Source of the DNA: UBA668 sp963720695
Lineage (GTDB): Bacteria; Actinomycetota; Acidimicrobiia; Acidimicrobiales; Ilumatobacteraceae
Direction: 5' to 3'
Length of the DNA stretch: 64,000 nt
NCBI GenBank assembly: GCA_963720695.1
Contig: CAVRGG010000006.1
Location: 62,001-126,000 of the forward strand
This document shows, piece after piece, positions 8,855 through 16,992 of the stretch; within the stretch, counting starts at the first letter, position 1, and every line of letters starts with the position of its first letter. Made by a program: the position numbers and the translations under genes. Below the pieces are notes generated by a model that worked only from the letters and a program-made list of their open reading frames with translations, did no database searches and was not told the origin of the DNA.

Positions 8855-10645
8855 CTAGGTGCCGGTCGCAGGCGCGAGCGTGTCGGTGCTGCCACCGGTC
8901 ACGAAGACGTCCTGGCGGGCGACCTCGGTGCCGTTGATCGACACGATCACCGTCCACGTGCCGGCCGCGGTGAGCGTGAACCCGTCGCTCTTCTCCAGCA
9001 CGGCCACTCCTGCGCCCGTGAGCGGGATCGGGTTGATGGTCATGCCGTTGGCGGCGCTGCCCACCGGCGGGAGGAAGTCGACCGTGAGCCCGCTGAGGCC
9101 GGTGGCCGGCTCGACGACTTCGATGCGCACGTCGTTGGCACCGACGCGCTCGCTGAACGCGACCGACACGTCGGCGTTGAGCGAGGTGTTGACGAATCGA
9201 TGTGACGCCCCGAGGTCGAGCGAGCTGCCGCCACCGGCGGTCAGGCCGGCGGGTGTGAGGGCGAGCAGCCAGGCGGTGAGGACGAGGACCACGATGCCGA
9301 CGCCTGCCTCGATGCCCAATGCCCGCCGCAGCCGGTGGGCGAGCGGCGCGGTCATCGTGTCGACCCTGGAGACGCGCTGGTTGATGAACTGTCGGGCGGC
9401 GACCCCCACGGGCACCATCACCAGCAGGACCAGCACGGTCTTGAGGATGAGCACCAGACCGTGACTGGTGCCGAGCGCGCCACGGTCGAGACGGAAGAGC
9501 AGGATCGCGCCGCTGGCGAGCGTGGCGACGATGGCGGCATTGGAGATGCGGGCGAACCCGCGCACGGCGTGGACGAGGTCTTCGTCGCCGGGGCCGGCGA
9601 GGACCACCCGCGTGAGCAGGATCAGACCTCCGAGCCACACCGCCATCGCGATCGCGTGCACTGCGCCACTCGCGTATTCGATCAAGCCGAACTCGTCGCG
9701 GCTGAACGCCATGGTGACCACGGCGATGCCGGGCGGGACGAGCGCGCCGATCTGGGTGGAGGGGTCGATCACGCGCTCGGGGCGCATGATCACGTATGCG
9801 GTGGCGAGGATGAACAGCAGCCGCACCAGGGCCGCCTTGCCCGAGGTGGTGTCGAGCAGGTCGCCCCAACTGGTCGGTGACAGGGACGCGCCGAGTCCGT
9901 TGCCCGTCTGGCTGGCCTCCAGCGCGGCGGCGAACAGGCCCGTGGAGACGACGGCGATGATCCACGCGAACCGCAGGTGACGAACGGTGACGATGTACTC
10001 GACGCCTTCTGGCCAGGCGACGACGATGACGACGAGCGCGCCGAACACCATCGCCAGACCGAGGTTGCTGAGCAACCGGAACAGGCCGAGCGGACCGGAG
10101 CTGCTGGAGGTGTCGGAGGTGGAGCCGTCGCCGGTGTCGGTGGAGGGTGCCGTCGTCACCGGTGCGGTGGTGGCCACCGTGCTGTCCGGAACGGCACCGG
10201 CGATGGTGGTCGTGGTGGTGGCCACCGTGGCGACGGTGTCGTTGGCGATCTCGAACGAGTAGCTGTTGCTCCCCGCCGGCTGCAGGTTGGTGTCGGTGAC
10301 CCGCCAACTGACGGTGCACGTCCCCTTCGGTGCCGGGGAGAGCAGTGCCACCGACACGGTGAGCTGGTCCTGGAGGAGCAGCGGCTGACCGAGCGACTGC
10401 ACCTGACCGGGGTCGCCGCAGCTCATGGTGACCTGCGGGCTCGGTCCGACCTGGGTGGCGAACACCAGTGACAGCGATGCGGGCGAGACGTCGACCGTGG
10501 TGCCCGCCGCGGGAGTGGCGCTGACGAGGGTGTTGTCGGCGGCGAACGACGGCGTCGCCCACGCTGCCACGACGAGGCCGATGGCGATGAGGGAGAGACA
10601 CCAGCGCAACGCTGGGCGGGTGGGCAGCCTGGTGGAGTTCTTCAA
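8855..10645 (-). CDS. CopC-CopD fusion-like membrane protein with altered CopC site
   Basis: A 596-residue protein. It has a signal peptide ending 'ATPSFAAD', then a CopC-like beta domain (about 36-135), a Thr/Ser-rich linker (about 140-185), a CopD-like multi-pass membrane domain (about 190-470) and an extracytoplasmic beta domain at the C-terminus. CopC domains usually start with a copper-binding His right after the signal peptide and carry a second His in a 'DGHP' motif. Here the first is Asp (AADNTLVS) and the second region reads 'TDTNLQPAGS', so both ligands are missing. Copper transport is therefore uncertain. The start is TTG at 10645 with a TAGCGT box nine bases upstream. It is divergent from dnaX. 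Confidence 0.8.
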   Translation of the reverse strand: MKNSTRLPTRPALRWCLSLIAIGLVVAAWATPSFAADNTLVSATPAAGTTVDVSPASLSLVFATQVGPSPQVTMSCGDPGQVQSLGQPLLLQDQLTVSVALLSPAPKGTCTVSWRVTDTNLQPAGSNSYSFEIANDTVATVATTTTTIAGAVPDSTVATTAPVTTAPSTDTGDGSTSDTSSSSGPLGLFRLLSNLGLAMVFGALVVIVVAWPEGVEYIVTVRHLRFAWIIAVVSTGLFAAALEASQTGNGLGASLSPTSWGDLLDTTSGKAALVRLLFILATAYVIMRPERVIDPSTQIGALVPPGIAVVTMAFSRDEFGLIEYASGAVHAIAMAVWLGGLILLTRVVLAGPGDEDLVHAVRGFARISNAAIVATLASGAILLFRLDRGALGTSHGLVLILKTVLVLLVMVPVGVAARQFINQRVSRVDTMTAPLAHRLRRALGIEAGVGIVVLVLTAWLLALTPAGLTAGGGSSLDLGASHRFVNTSLNADVSVAFSERVGANDVRIEVVEPATGLSGLTVDFLPPVGSAANGMTINPIPLTGAGVAVLEKSDGFTLTAAGTWTVIVSINGTEVARQDVFVTGGSTDTLAPATGT

Positions 10646-10734
10646 GGTGTGCCAACGCTAGCCACCCGAGGTTCGTCCGACCATCCACCCCCGGACGACG
10701 TCGTGCACGTGCCACCGGTGTCGCACCCCCTGGA

Positions 10735-10740
10735 TAGAGT
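10735..10740 (+). promoter_or_regulatory. -10 box for leaderless dnaX
   Basis: TAGAGT lies exactly seven bases before the dnaX ATG, so transcription would begin at the start codon. This supports the ATG at 10748 as the true start. Confidence 0.5.
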
Positions 10741-10747
10741 CGCAGCG

Positions 10748-12526
10748 ATGGCAACGCAGTCGCTCTACCGCCGCTACCGACCCCGCAAGTTCAGCGAGGT
10801 GAAGGGCCAGGAGCATGTCGTACGCGCGCTGCGCAATGCGGTCATCAACCATCGCGAGGGCCAGGCGTACCTGTTCTCCGGGCCGCGCGGCACGGGCAAG
10901 ACCACCTCGGCACGCATCCTGGCCAAGGTGCTCAACTGCGAGAACCCCCAGGACGGCGAGCCGTGCTGCGAGTGCGATTCGTGTCTGGCGGTCGAGCGCG
11001 GCACCAGCTACGACGTGCACGAGCTCGACGCCGCCAGCAACAACGGTGTCGACGCGATGCGCGACCTCATCGAGAAGGCGTCGCTCGGGACGCCGGGGCG
11101 CCACAAGGTGTACATCCTCGACGAGGTCCACATGCTCTCCAAGGCGGCCGAGGCAGCGCTGCTGAAGACCTTGGAGGAGCCGCCGCCCCACGTGGTGTTC
11201 GTGCTCGCCACCACCGATCCGCAGAAGGTCAGCGACACCATCCGCAGTCGCACCCAGCACCTGCTCTTCCATCTGCTGCCGATGGACGTCATGGAGTCCC
11301 ACATCCGCTGGCTCGCCGACGACGCGGGCATCGAGCTCGACGAAGCCGGCCTGCAGTCGGTCCTGCGCCTCGGTGGGGGGTCGGCGCGAGACACGGTGTC
11401 CGCGCTCGAGCTGATGTCATCCAGCGATGGCGTCGTCGACGACAACACGCCGCTCGACGAGTTCATCGAGGCCTTCATCGAACACGACCCGGGCCGGGCG
11501 CTCACCGTCGTCGCCCACGCTGTCCAGCAGGGCCGCGACCCGCGCACGCTCACCGACGACATCGTCCGCCACCTGCGCGATTGCTTCTTGTCGCTCATGG
11601 CACCCGAGCTCGTCCAACTCCCCGTCACCCGTGCCGAGGAGGTCTCGGCGCTCGCCCAGCGTCTCGGCGCGGCGTCCATCGTCCGGGCCATGGAGCGGCT
11701 CGGCGAGATGTTGGTCGAGATGCGACACGCCCCCGACCCCAGGCTGCTGCTCGAGGTGGCGTTGGTCCAGCTCACCCACGAGGCCGCCGGCGTCGATCTG
11801 TCGGTGCTGCTCGATCGCATCGAGCGCCTGGAGCACCAGATCGCCTCCGGTGCCGCCTCGGCCCCGGCGGCCAAGCCCGTGCCCGTCGATCCGTCCACCG
11901 GCCGGGCCGCGCTCGGTGGTCGCGCCCGATCGTCGGCCCCGGCTCCAGCGCCGGCCCCGGCACCATCGCCCGCGTCGGCCCCGGCTTCGGCTCCGGTCGC
12001 CGACCGCACGGTCGATGGCCCCCGCGGCGACGACGCGTCCCGAGCGGAGGCACCGCCCGCAGCGGCCGCACCGCCCGCACCTGTCGAGCCGGCGGCGGCC
12101 GTCGTGCCGACGGGAGGCGGAGCGGCGCGAGTGGTCGAGCTCTGGTCCAGCGAGGTCATGCCCTCGCTGAAGTCGCTGTCGCGGGCGATCTACGCGGCCA
12201 CGAAGGTGATCGGCGAGCGCGATGGAGCGGTCGTGGTCGGCGCGCCGAACGAGGCGCACCGCGCGAAGTGCCAGCAACACCAGAAGGAGCTCGACGCGGC
12301 GATCGTGAAGGTCATCGGTGCACCGGTGCCGGTCCTGCTCGTGGTCGACGGCGACGCCGCGTTCGACGACACGAACGTGGTCCCCATGCAGCGCAAGGCG
12401 CCGCCACCGCCCGACGACGACGACGTCGACATCACCGACCTGGTCGACGCGCCGCCGGAGTCCGTCGTGTCGCCGACCGATCGTCTGCTGCAGGCCTTCC
12501 CCGGCTCGCAGATGATCGAGGAATGA
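10748..12526 (+). CDS. dnaX: DNA polymerase III gamma/tau subunit
   Basis: A 592-residue clamp-loader subunit. The start 'MATQSLYRRYRPRKFSEV' is typical. Walker A is 'GPRGTGKTT' near residue 45, followed by four zinc-binding cysteines (N-C-E...CCECDSC), Walker B in 'VYILDEVHM' and sensor 1 'FVLATTDPQKV' with 'SRTQH'. AAA+ and lid domains fill residues 1-370. Then follow a Pro/Ala-rich linker (about 390-465) and a C-terminal domain resembling tau domain V. It loads the beta clamp using ATP and bridges polymerase and helicase. A TAGAGT box places the start as leaderless. It sits four bases upstream of recR with no YbaB/EbfC gene between them, unlike the common dnaX-ybaB-recR order. Confidence 0.95.
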   Translation: MATQSLYRRYRPRKFSEVKGQEHVVRALRNAVINHREGQAYLFSGPRGTGKTTSARILAKVLNCENPQDGEPCCECDSCLAVERGTSYDVHELDAASNNGVDAMRDLIEKASLGTPGRHKVYILDEVHMLSKAAEAALLKTLEEPPPHVVFVLATTDPQKVSDTIRSRTQHLLFHLLPMDVMESHIRWLADDAGIELDEAGLQSVLRLGGGSARDTVSALELMSSSDGVVDDNTPLDEFIEAFIEHDPGRALTVVAHAVQQGRDPRTLTDDIVRHLRDCFLSLMAPELVQLPVTRAEEVSALAQRLGAASIVRAMERLGEMLVEMRHAPDPRLLLEVALVQLTHEAAGVDLSVLLDRIERLEHQIASGAASAPAAKPVPVDPSTGRAALGGRARSSAPAPAPAPAPSPASAPASAPVADRTVDGPRGDDASRAEAPPAAAAPPAPVEPAAAVVPTGGGAARVVELWSSEVMPSLKSLSRAIYAATKVIGERDGAVVVGAPNEAHRAKCQQHQKELDAAIVKVIGAPVPVLLVVDGDAAFDDTNVVPMQRKAPPPPDDDDVDITDLVDAPPESVVSPTDRLLQAFPGSQMIEE

Positions 12527-12530
12527 GCCC

Positions 12531-13136
12531 ATGGCCGTCTACACCCAGCCCGTTCAGACGCTCATCGACGAACTCGGCCGTCTCCCCGGAGTGGGCCCCA
12601 AGTCCGCCCAGCGCATCGCGTTCCATCTCCTGAAGATCCCAGCCGACGACGTCGCTCGCCTCGCCCACTCGATCACCGATGCCAAGGCCCGGGTTCGTTT
12701 CTGTTCGCGCTGCTGGAACGTCGCCGAGGGCGAGCTGTGCCCGATCTGCCTCGACGACCGGCGCGACGCCAACATCCTGTGCGTCGTCGAGGAGTCTCGC
12801 GACATCGTCGCCATCGAGAAGACCGGCGAGTTCAAAGGCCGCTATCACGTGCTGCTCGGCGCGATGAGCCCGTTGGAGGGGATCGGCCCGGAGCAGTTGA
12901 AGATGAAGGAACTGTTCGCCCGCATCGAGCCCGAGGACGTGCAGGAGGTCATCCTGTGCACGAACCCCAACACCGAGGGCGAGGTCACGGCGATGTACAT
13001 CGCCCGGATGATGAAGCCCTTCGGCGTCAAGGTCACCCGGATCGCCAGTGGGTTGCCGGTGGGTGGCGATCTGGAGTACGCCGACGAACTGACGCTGGGC
13101 CGGGCGCTCGAAGGCCGGCGAGATGTCTCTCAGTGA
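12531..13136 (+). CDS. recR: Recombination mediator protein RecR
   Basis: A 201-residue protein of standard length. It shows the helix-hairpin-helix 'LGRLPGVGPKSAQRIAFHLL', the zinc finger 'FCSRCWNVAEGELCPIC', a Toprim domain starting 'ILCVVEESRDIVAIEKTGEF' and a C-terminal Walker-B-like end 'ASGLPVGGDLEYADELTLGRA'. RecR works with RecO, and with RecF, to load RecA on single-stranded DNA at gaps. A GAGGA ribosome site sits inside the 3' end of dnaX, four bases separate the genes and they are almost certainly co-transcribed. Confidence 0.96.
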   Translation: MAVYTQPVQTLIDELGRLPGVGPKSAQRIAFHLLKIPADDVARLAHSITDAKARVRFCSRCWNVAEGELCPICLDDRRDANILCVVEESRDIVAIEKTGEFKGRYHVLLGAMSPLEGIGPEQLKMKELFARIEPEDVQEVILCTNPNTEGEVTAMYIARMMKPFGVKVTRIASGLPVGGDLEYADELTLGRALEGRRDVSQ

Positions 13137-13209
13137 GATTGACGCCCACGCGGTGCGGTGATGGCGTCGCGACGTCCCTCAGTCGCTCGAATCAGCCCAA
13201 AACGTAATG

Positions 13210-13272
13210 CTGGGGTACCACTCCTGGACCTGGTAGCGGGCGGACGGGCCAGCTCCAGAGGTGGTACCCCAG
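13210..13272. repeat. Long inverted repeat between convergent recR and thiolase genes
   Basis: The arms 13210-13221 and 13261-13272 (ctggggtaccac/gtggtaccccag) are perfect. They extend to 23-base arms (13210-13232 and 13250-13272) with three non-Watson-Crick positions around a 17-base loop. A second hairpin with a GTGA loop lies at 13281-13302 on the plus strand. The structure could end transcription of both converging genes, or be the body of a small RNA (see findings). On the minus strand it is followed by CATTACG and TTTT at 13202-13199. Confidence 0.7.
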
Positions 13273-13315
13273 ACTGTTCAGCAACCGCTGTGAAGTGGTT
13301 GCCTTTGTTGCAGTT

Positions 13316-13344
13316 ACATTACAACGGAGACGCAAATGTGTCAA
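13316..13344 (-). promoter_or_regulatory. Candidate sigma70-type promoter inside the recR-thiolase gap
   Basis: On the minus strand TTGACA (13344-13339) and TAATGT (13321-13316) are separated by exactly 17 bases in a locally AT-rich stretch. Transcription would start near 13309 and run toward the large hairpin. No protein gene starts there. Confidence 0.5.
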
Positions 13345-13381
13345 CCGTCGTCACAAACCTTCGACGTGTGTTGGACATCCC

Positions 13382-14563
13382 TTAGATCGTCCGCACGAGC
13401 AGGGCGTCGCCCTGGCCGCCGCCGCCACACAGCGCCGCGGCACCCAGCCCGCCGCCGCGACGGCGCAGTTCGTGCAGGATCGTGAGGGCCAACCGGTTGC
13501 CGCTCATCCCGATCGGGTGCCCGAGGGCGATGGCGCCACCGTTGACGTTGACGATCTCGTCGCTGATGCCGAGGTCGGCCATCGAGGCCACACCGACCGC
13601 GGCGAACGCCTCGTTGATCTCGAACAGGTCGACGTCGGCGACGGTCTTGCCGGCTCGGGCGAGCGCGGCCATGATCGCCCGACTCGGCTGCTGCAGCAGC
13701 GAGGCGTTGTCCGGGCCGGCCACCATGCCGTAGCTCACGAACTGACCGAGGGGCTGCACGCCACGGGCGTTGACGGCCTTCTCGCTCATCATCACGATGG
13801 CGGAGCCGCCGTCGCTGATCTGCGAGGCGTTGGCGGCGGTGATCGTGCCGTCCTTGTCGAAGGCAGGCTTGAGGCCGGCGAGCGACTCCATCGTCGTGCC
13901 GGGGCGGACGCCTTCGTCGGTCTCGACGAGGATCGGGTCACCCTTGCGCTGGGGGATGGCCACCGGGACGATCTCGTCGGCGAGGCGGCCCTCCTTGATC
14001 GCGTTGGCGGCGCGCTCGTTGCTCTTCATCGCCAGGTCGTCCTGTTGTTCGCGGGTGATCGTGCCCGCCGCGTAGCGGTCGGTGCCCAGGCCCATCAGGC
14101 ATGCGTCGAACGCGCACCACAGACCGTCCTTGATGATGGCGTCGGCCAGCTCGGTGTTGCCGTAGCGGAAGCCGCTGCGCGCACCGGCGGCGAGGTAGGG
14201 AGCGTTGGTCATGCTCTCCATGCCGCCGGCGATGACGATGTCGGCCTCGCCCGCCTGGATCATCTGGTTGGCGAGGTAGATCGAGTTGAGCCCGCTCAGG
14301 CAGACCTTGTTGATGTTGATGCTCGGCACGCTCATCGGGATGCCGGCCTTCGAGGCGGCCTGGCGTGACGGCACCTGTCCCTGGCCGGCGGTGAGCACCT
14401 GACCCATGATCACGTGTTCGACCTCGTCGGGGGAGACGCCGGCGCGCTCGAGCGCGGCCTTGATCGCCAACCCGCCCAACTCTGCGGCACTCAACGACGC
14501 GAGCGCACCGCTCATCTTGCCGATCGGCGTGCGAGCGCCGGCGACGATGTACGAACCAGACAT
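13382..14563 (-). CDS. Acetyl-CoA C-acetyltransferase (thiolase)
   Basis: A 393-residue thiolase II. The acyl-enzyme cysteine is in 'NKVCLSGLNS' (about residue 88). The His of the second motif is in 'GGAIALGHPIGMSG' and the proton-handling Cys in 'ALCGGGGQGDA' near the end. 'NEAFAAV' is also present. It condenses two acetyl-CoA to acetoacetyl-CoA or does the reverse cleavage in the cytosol, and would feed acetoacetyl-CoA to the 3-hydroxybutyryl-CoA dehydrogenase and crotonyl-CoA carboxylase/reductase found elsewhere in the window. GGAGG stands eight bases before the ATG at 14563. It is a stand-alone minus-strand gene. Confidence 0.92.
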   Translation of the reverse strand: MSGSYIVAGARTPIGKMSGALASLSAAELGGLAIKAALERAGVSPDEVEHVIMGQVLTAGQGQVPSRQAASKAGIPMSVPSININKVCLSGLNSIYLANQMIQAGEADIVIAGGMESMTNAPYLAAGARSGFRYGNTELADAIIKDGLWCAFDACLMGLGTDRYAAGTITREQQDDLAMKSNERAANAIKEGRLADEIVPVAIPQRKGDPILVETDEGVRPGTTMESLAGLKPAFDKDGTITAANASQISDGGSAIVMMSEKAVNARGVQPLGQFVSYGMVAGPDNASLLQQPSRAIMAALARAGKTVADVDLFEINEAFAAVGVASMADLGISDEIVNVNGGAIALGHPIGMSGNRLALTILHELRRRGGGLGAAALCGGGGQGDALLVRTI

Positions 14564-14638
14564 GATGGGACCTCCGAATGGGCTGCTGTTCGGAGTGTAG
14601 AAGTCGACGCGGTCCGCACGAGAATGCGGAAGGACCGC

Positions 14639-16192
14639 TCAGGCCCCGGCGGGCACCACGACCGGCCGGCACGCGAGCGCCGGGCCGGTGGCGCCGCCCC
14701 ACGCCATCACGTTCGCGCACACCTGGTAGGCGCCGGGTGTGAGGAAGAAGCTCTCGTCGAAGCCATGGAACGGACCGAGGGGAGCGGGCGCGTCGGACCG
14801 CTGGACCGAGGCGAGCACCGTGCGCGTCGCGACGGCGGCGCCGCCTGCGGACGGTGTGACCATGATCCGCACGGGGACGGACAGGTCGAACTCCGGGTCG
14901 ACCGCGAGACCGGTGACCCGCAGCGTCGAACCGTTGACCGTGGGCGTGTCGAACGAGCCGTACGGATCACCGTTCGGGCGCTGGTACGCGAGTGCGGCGA
15001 GTTGGGTGTAGACGGCGGTGTTCTCGTAGCCCGTCGCGAAGATGATGATCCCGCTCCAGTGCGCCCCGAGGGCGGCCTCCGCGCGCTGGCGCACGCTGTA
15101 CTCGTCGGGGTAGTAGGCGATGTGGCGCAGCGTGCACGTGACGCTGCCCGTCGGCGGCGACAACCGCACGGCCGGTTGCAACCCGTCGGGGTCGGTGGCC
15201 GTGTTGACGACGTCGGTGTGCTTCGGCGGCGGCGTCCAGATCGGCGGCGTGAGCGGCTTGGTACGAGGTCCGGTGACGACCTGGTCCCACGAGAACGTCA
15301 GCTCACCGGACGAGTGCCGAGTCGGCGTCAGCCCGTGCTGGGCGGCGAGCAGGGCACCCTCCTTCATCGTGATGCTGTCGCGAGTGACGGCTCCGTCGGG
15401 GCAGATCTCGTTGCTGTTCTTCTGCGTCGTCCAGTGACGACCGTACGTGGGAACGCCGAGCTGCAGCTTGGAGACCGGCACACGGGCACTGCTGTACGCG
15501 ATCACCGAACTCACCCACGACAGCGGGGCGATCGGTCCCGGCGAGGAGGTGCTCCAGTCGTAGACCATCAACCGCAGTCGGTCGACGTCGGGGGCGATCT
15601 GGTCCTGGGCGTAGACCGTGTAGCCGCTCGCCCCGTTGTCCCAGACCGGCGGCACCGTGACCGAGAGGATCTTGCCGCTGGCGTGCATCAGCCCCGACAA
15701 CGTGTGGACGAACAGCACCCAGTTGGGGCGGATCTCGTCCCACTTCGTCCGCCCGTCGCCGAACGCGAAGACCTCGTAGTCGAGGTCGATGCCGTCGTAC
15801 CCCTTGGCGTTGACGAGGTCGACGATGTGCTGCGCATGGTTCGCCCGGCTGAACGGGTCGGCGAGGATGCCCCGCATCGTGCCCGCGGGGCTGCTGTCGA
15901 AGATCGTCGGGATCACCGCGAGTCCCTGCGCCCGAGCAGAGGCGACGGTGGTGGCGAGGTTGCTGCTCGTGCCGATCAGCGGAAGGGTGCCGTCGGGCGC
16001 GGTGCCGTACCACAGCATCGACACCTCGGAGTAGAGCGAGGCGATGTCGGGGTTGTCGATGATCGCTCGGCCCGAGGAGCCTCCCCAGTAGGGGATCCAG
16101 CCGCTGGTGAAGCGGTTGGGTTGGCACGCCGACAGCACGCCCGACAGCAGCAGGGCCGCCGCCAGGATGCACGATCGCGTTCGAACGGCCAC
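14639..16192 (-). CDS. Lipoprotein with glycoside hydrolase 18-like domain
   Basis: A 517-residue exported protein. The N-terminus is a lipoprotein signal with lipobox 'SGVLSAC' (Cys about 23). A TIM-barrel GH18-type region follows, with the catalytic signature 'YDGIDLDYEVF' (D-x-x-D-x-D-x-E) around residue 135, then 'RLMVYDWS' and 'LQLGVPTYGRHW', both typical of chitinase and spore-germination type GH18 proteins. The last 120 residues look like a separate beta domain. It may cut N-acetylglucosamine-containing glycans at the cell surface, but the substrate is not determined. The GTG at 16192 is supported by TAGCCT six bases upstream. The cyclophilin gene lies 43 bases upstream on the same strand. 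Confidence 0.8.
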   Translation of the reverse strand: MAVRTRSCILAAALLLSGVLSACQPNRFTSGWIPYWGGSSGRAIIDNPDIASLYSEVSMLWYGTAPDGTLPLIGTSSNLATTVASARAQGLAVIPTIFDSSPAGTMRGILADPFSRANHAQHIVDLVNAKGYDGIDLDYEVFAFGDGRTKWDEIRPNWVLFVHTLSGLMHASGKILSVTVPPVWDNGASGYTVYAQDQIAPDVDRLRLMVYDWSTSSPGPIAPLSWVSSVIAYSSARVPVSKLQLGVPTYGRHWTTQKNSNEICPDGAVTRDSITMKEGALLAAQHGLTPTRHSSGELTFSWDQVVTGPRTKPLTPPIWTPPPKHTDVVNTATDPDGLQPAVRLSPPTGSVTCTLRHIAYYPDEYSVRQRAEAALGAHWSGIIIFATGYENTAVYTQLAALAYQRPNGDPYGSFDTPTVNGSTLRVTGLAVDPEFDLSVPVRIMVTPSAGGAAVATRTVLASVQRSDAPAPLGPFHGFDESFFLTPGAYQVCANVMAWGGATGPALACRPVVVPAGA

Positions 16193-16235
16193 CGGGTCAG
16201 GCTAGTGGCGCTCGTGCACGCCGTCTCTTCACGCC

Positions 16236-16913
16236 TCAGCGCTCGTCGATGGTGACCTTGGAGATGTCGATCGGCTGCAGGGGCGGTCCGTCCTGGGTGT
16301 TCGCCATCGCGTCGAGCGCGGCCACGACACCGAGGTCGTTGTCCTCGACGACGCCGAACAGCGTGTACCTCGGCGGAAGCGCGGCACCGTCGTCGCCGGT
16401 GATGATGAAGAACTGGCTGCCGTTCGTGTCCGGCCCCGCGTTGGCCATCGCCACCGACCCGATCTGGTACGGCTCGATCTTGGACAGCTCGTCGGGGAAC
16501 TCGTAGCCGGGCCCACCCTGGCCCGTCGCGGTCGGATCGCCGCACTGCACCACGAAGTTGCGGATCGCCCGGTGGCAGGTGGTGCCGTCGAAGTAGTGGT
16601 AACGGGCCAGGTTCACGAAGCTGTTGACGGTGTTCGGCGCGATGTCGGGACGCATCAGCACGTGCAGCGTGCCCGCCGTCGTCTCGATGGTCGCGGTGTA
16701 CCGCTTGCCGTCCTGCAGGCACATCGGCGGCGCAGCGTCGAACGTGTCCCTGCGGGCGGCGCTGCCGTCGGCGGCCGCGCAGCCCTCGGGCAGCGCGGAG
16801 GAGGACGCCCCGCCGGAGACCGTCGCGTTCGAGGAGGTCGAGTCGTCGCCGCATGCGGCAAGGGTCAGCACTGCGGTGAGCGCGAGGAGCAGAGGTCGAG
16901 TTGCACGAATCAC
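16236..16913 (-). CDS. Cyclophilin-type peptidyl-prolyl isomerase, lipoprotein
   Basis: About 225 residues. A lipoprotein signal ends in 'LTLAAC', followed by a Ser-rich linker and a cyclophilin domain with 'PNTVNSFVNLARYHYFDGTTCHR', 'VQCGDPTATGQGGPGYEFPDE', 'GSVAMANAGPDTNGSQFFI' and 'YTLFGVV'. These include the catalytic Arg region and the substrate-binding Phe. It should speed proline isomerisation in secreted proteins outside the membrane. I chose the GTG at 16913 because it gives a normal signal peptide. A GTG nine bases upstream is equally possible. It is divergent from the crotonyl-CoA carboxylase/reductase gene. Confidence 0.88.
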   Translation of the reverse strand: MIRATRPLLLALTAVLTLAACGDDSTSSNATVSGGASSSALPEGCAAADGSAARRDTFDAAPPMCLQDGKRYTATIETTAGTLHVLMRPDIAPNTVNSFVNLARYHYFDGTTCHRAIRNFVVQCGDPTATGQGGPGYEFPDELSKIEPYQIGSVAMANAGPDTNGSQFFIITGDDGAALPPRYTLFGVVEDNDLGVVAALDAMANTQDGPPLQPIDISKVTIDER

Positions 16914-16979
16914 GGCCGACACTCTGCCACTGCGTCCCACGTTCGCGGGGTCGGTTCGACCCGGTTCCCTACCCATCGG

Positions 16980-16985
16980 TAACCT
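16980..16985 (+). promoter_or_regulatory. -10 box for leaderless ccr
   Basis: TAACCT ends seven bases before the ccr ATG with no ribosome site between. A weak TTCGAC lies 19 bases upstream as a possible -35. Confidence 0.5.
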
Positions 16986-16992
16986 CCCCCGG

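Noticed and set aside
13210..13302. Inverted repeats as a CRISPR array or insertion sequence ends
   Set aside because: Only one palindrome and one small hairpin, no regular spacers, no transposase frame.
13158..13385. A 75-codon plus-strand open frame in the recR-thiolase gap
   Set aside because: No ribosome site or family pattern, and it runs through the inverted repeat and the minus-strand promoter. The gap is better explained by structured or regulatory DNA.
16624..16992. An upstream extension of ccr of 123 codons
   Set aside because: It is antisense to the cyclophilin gene and adds no family sequence. The TAACCT box and normal length support the ATG at 16993.
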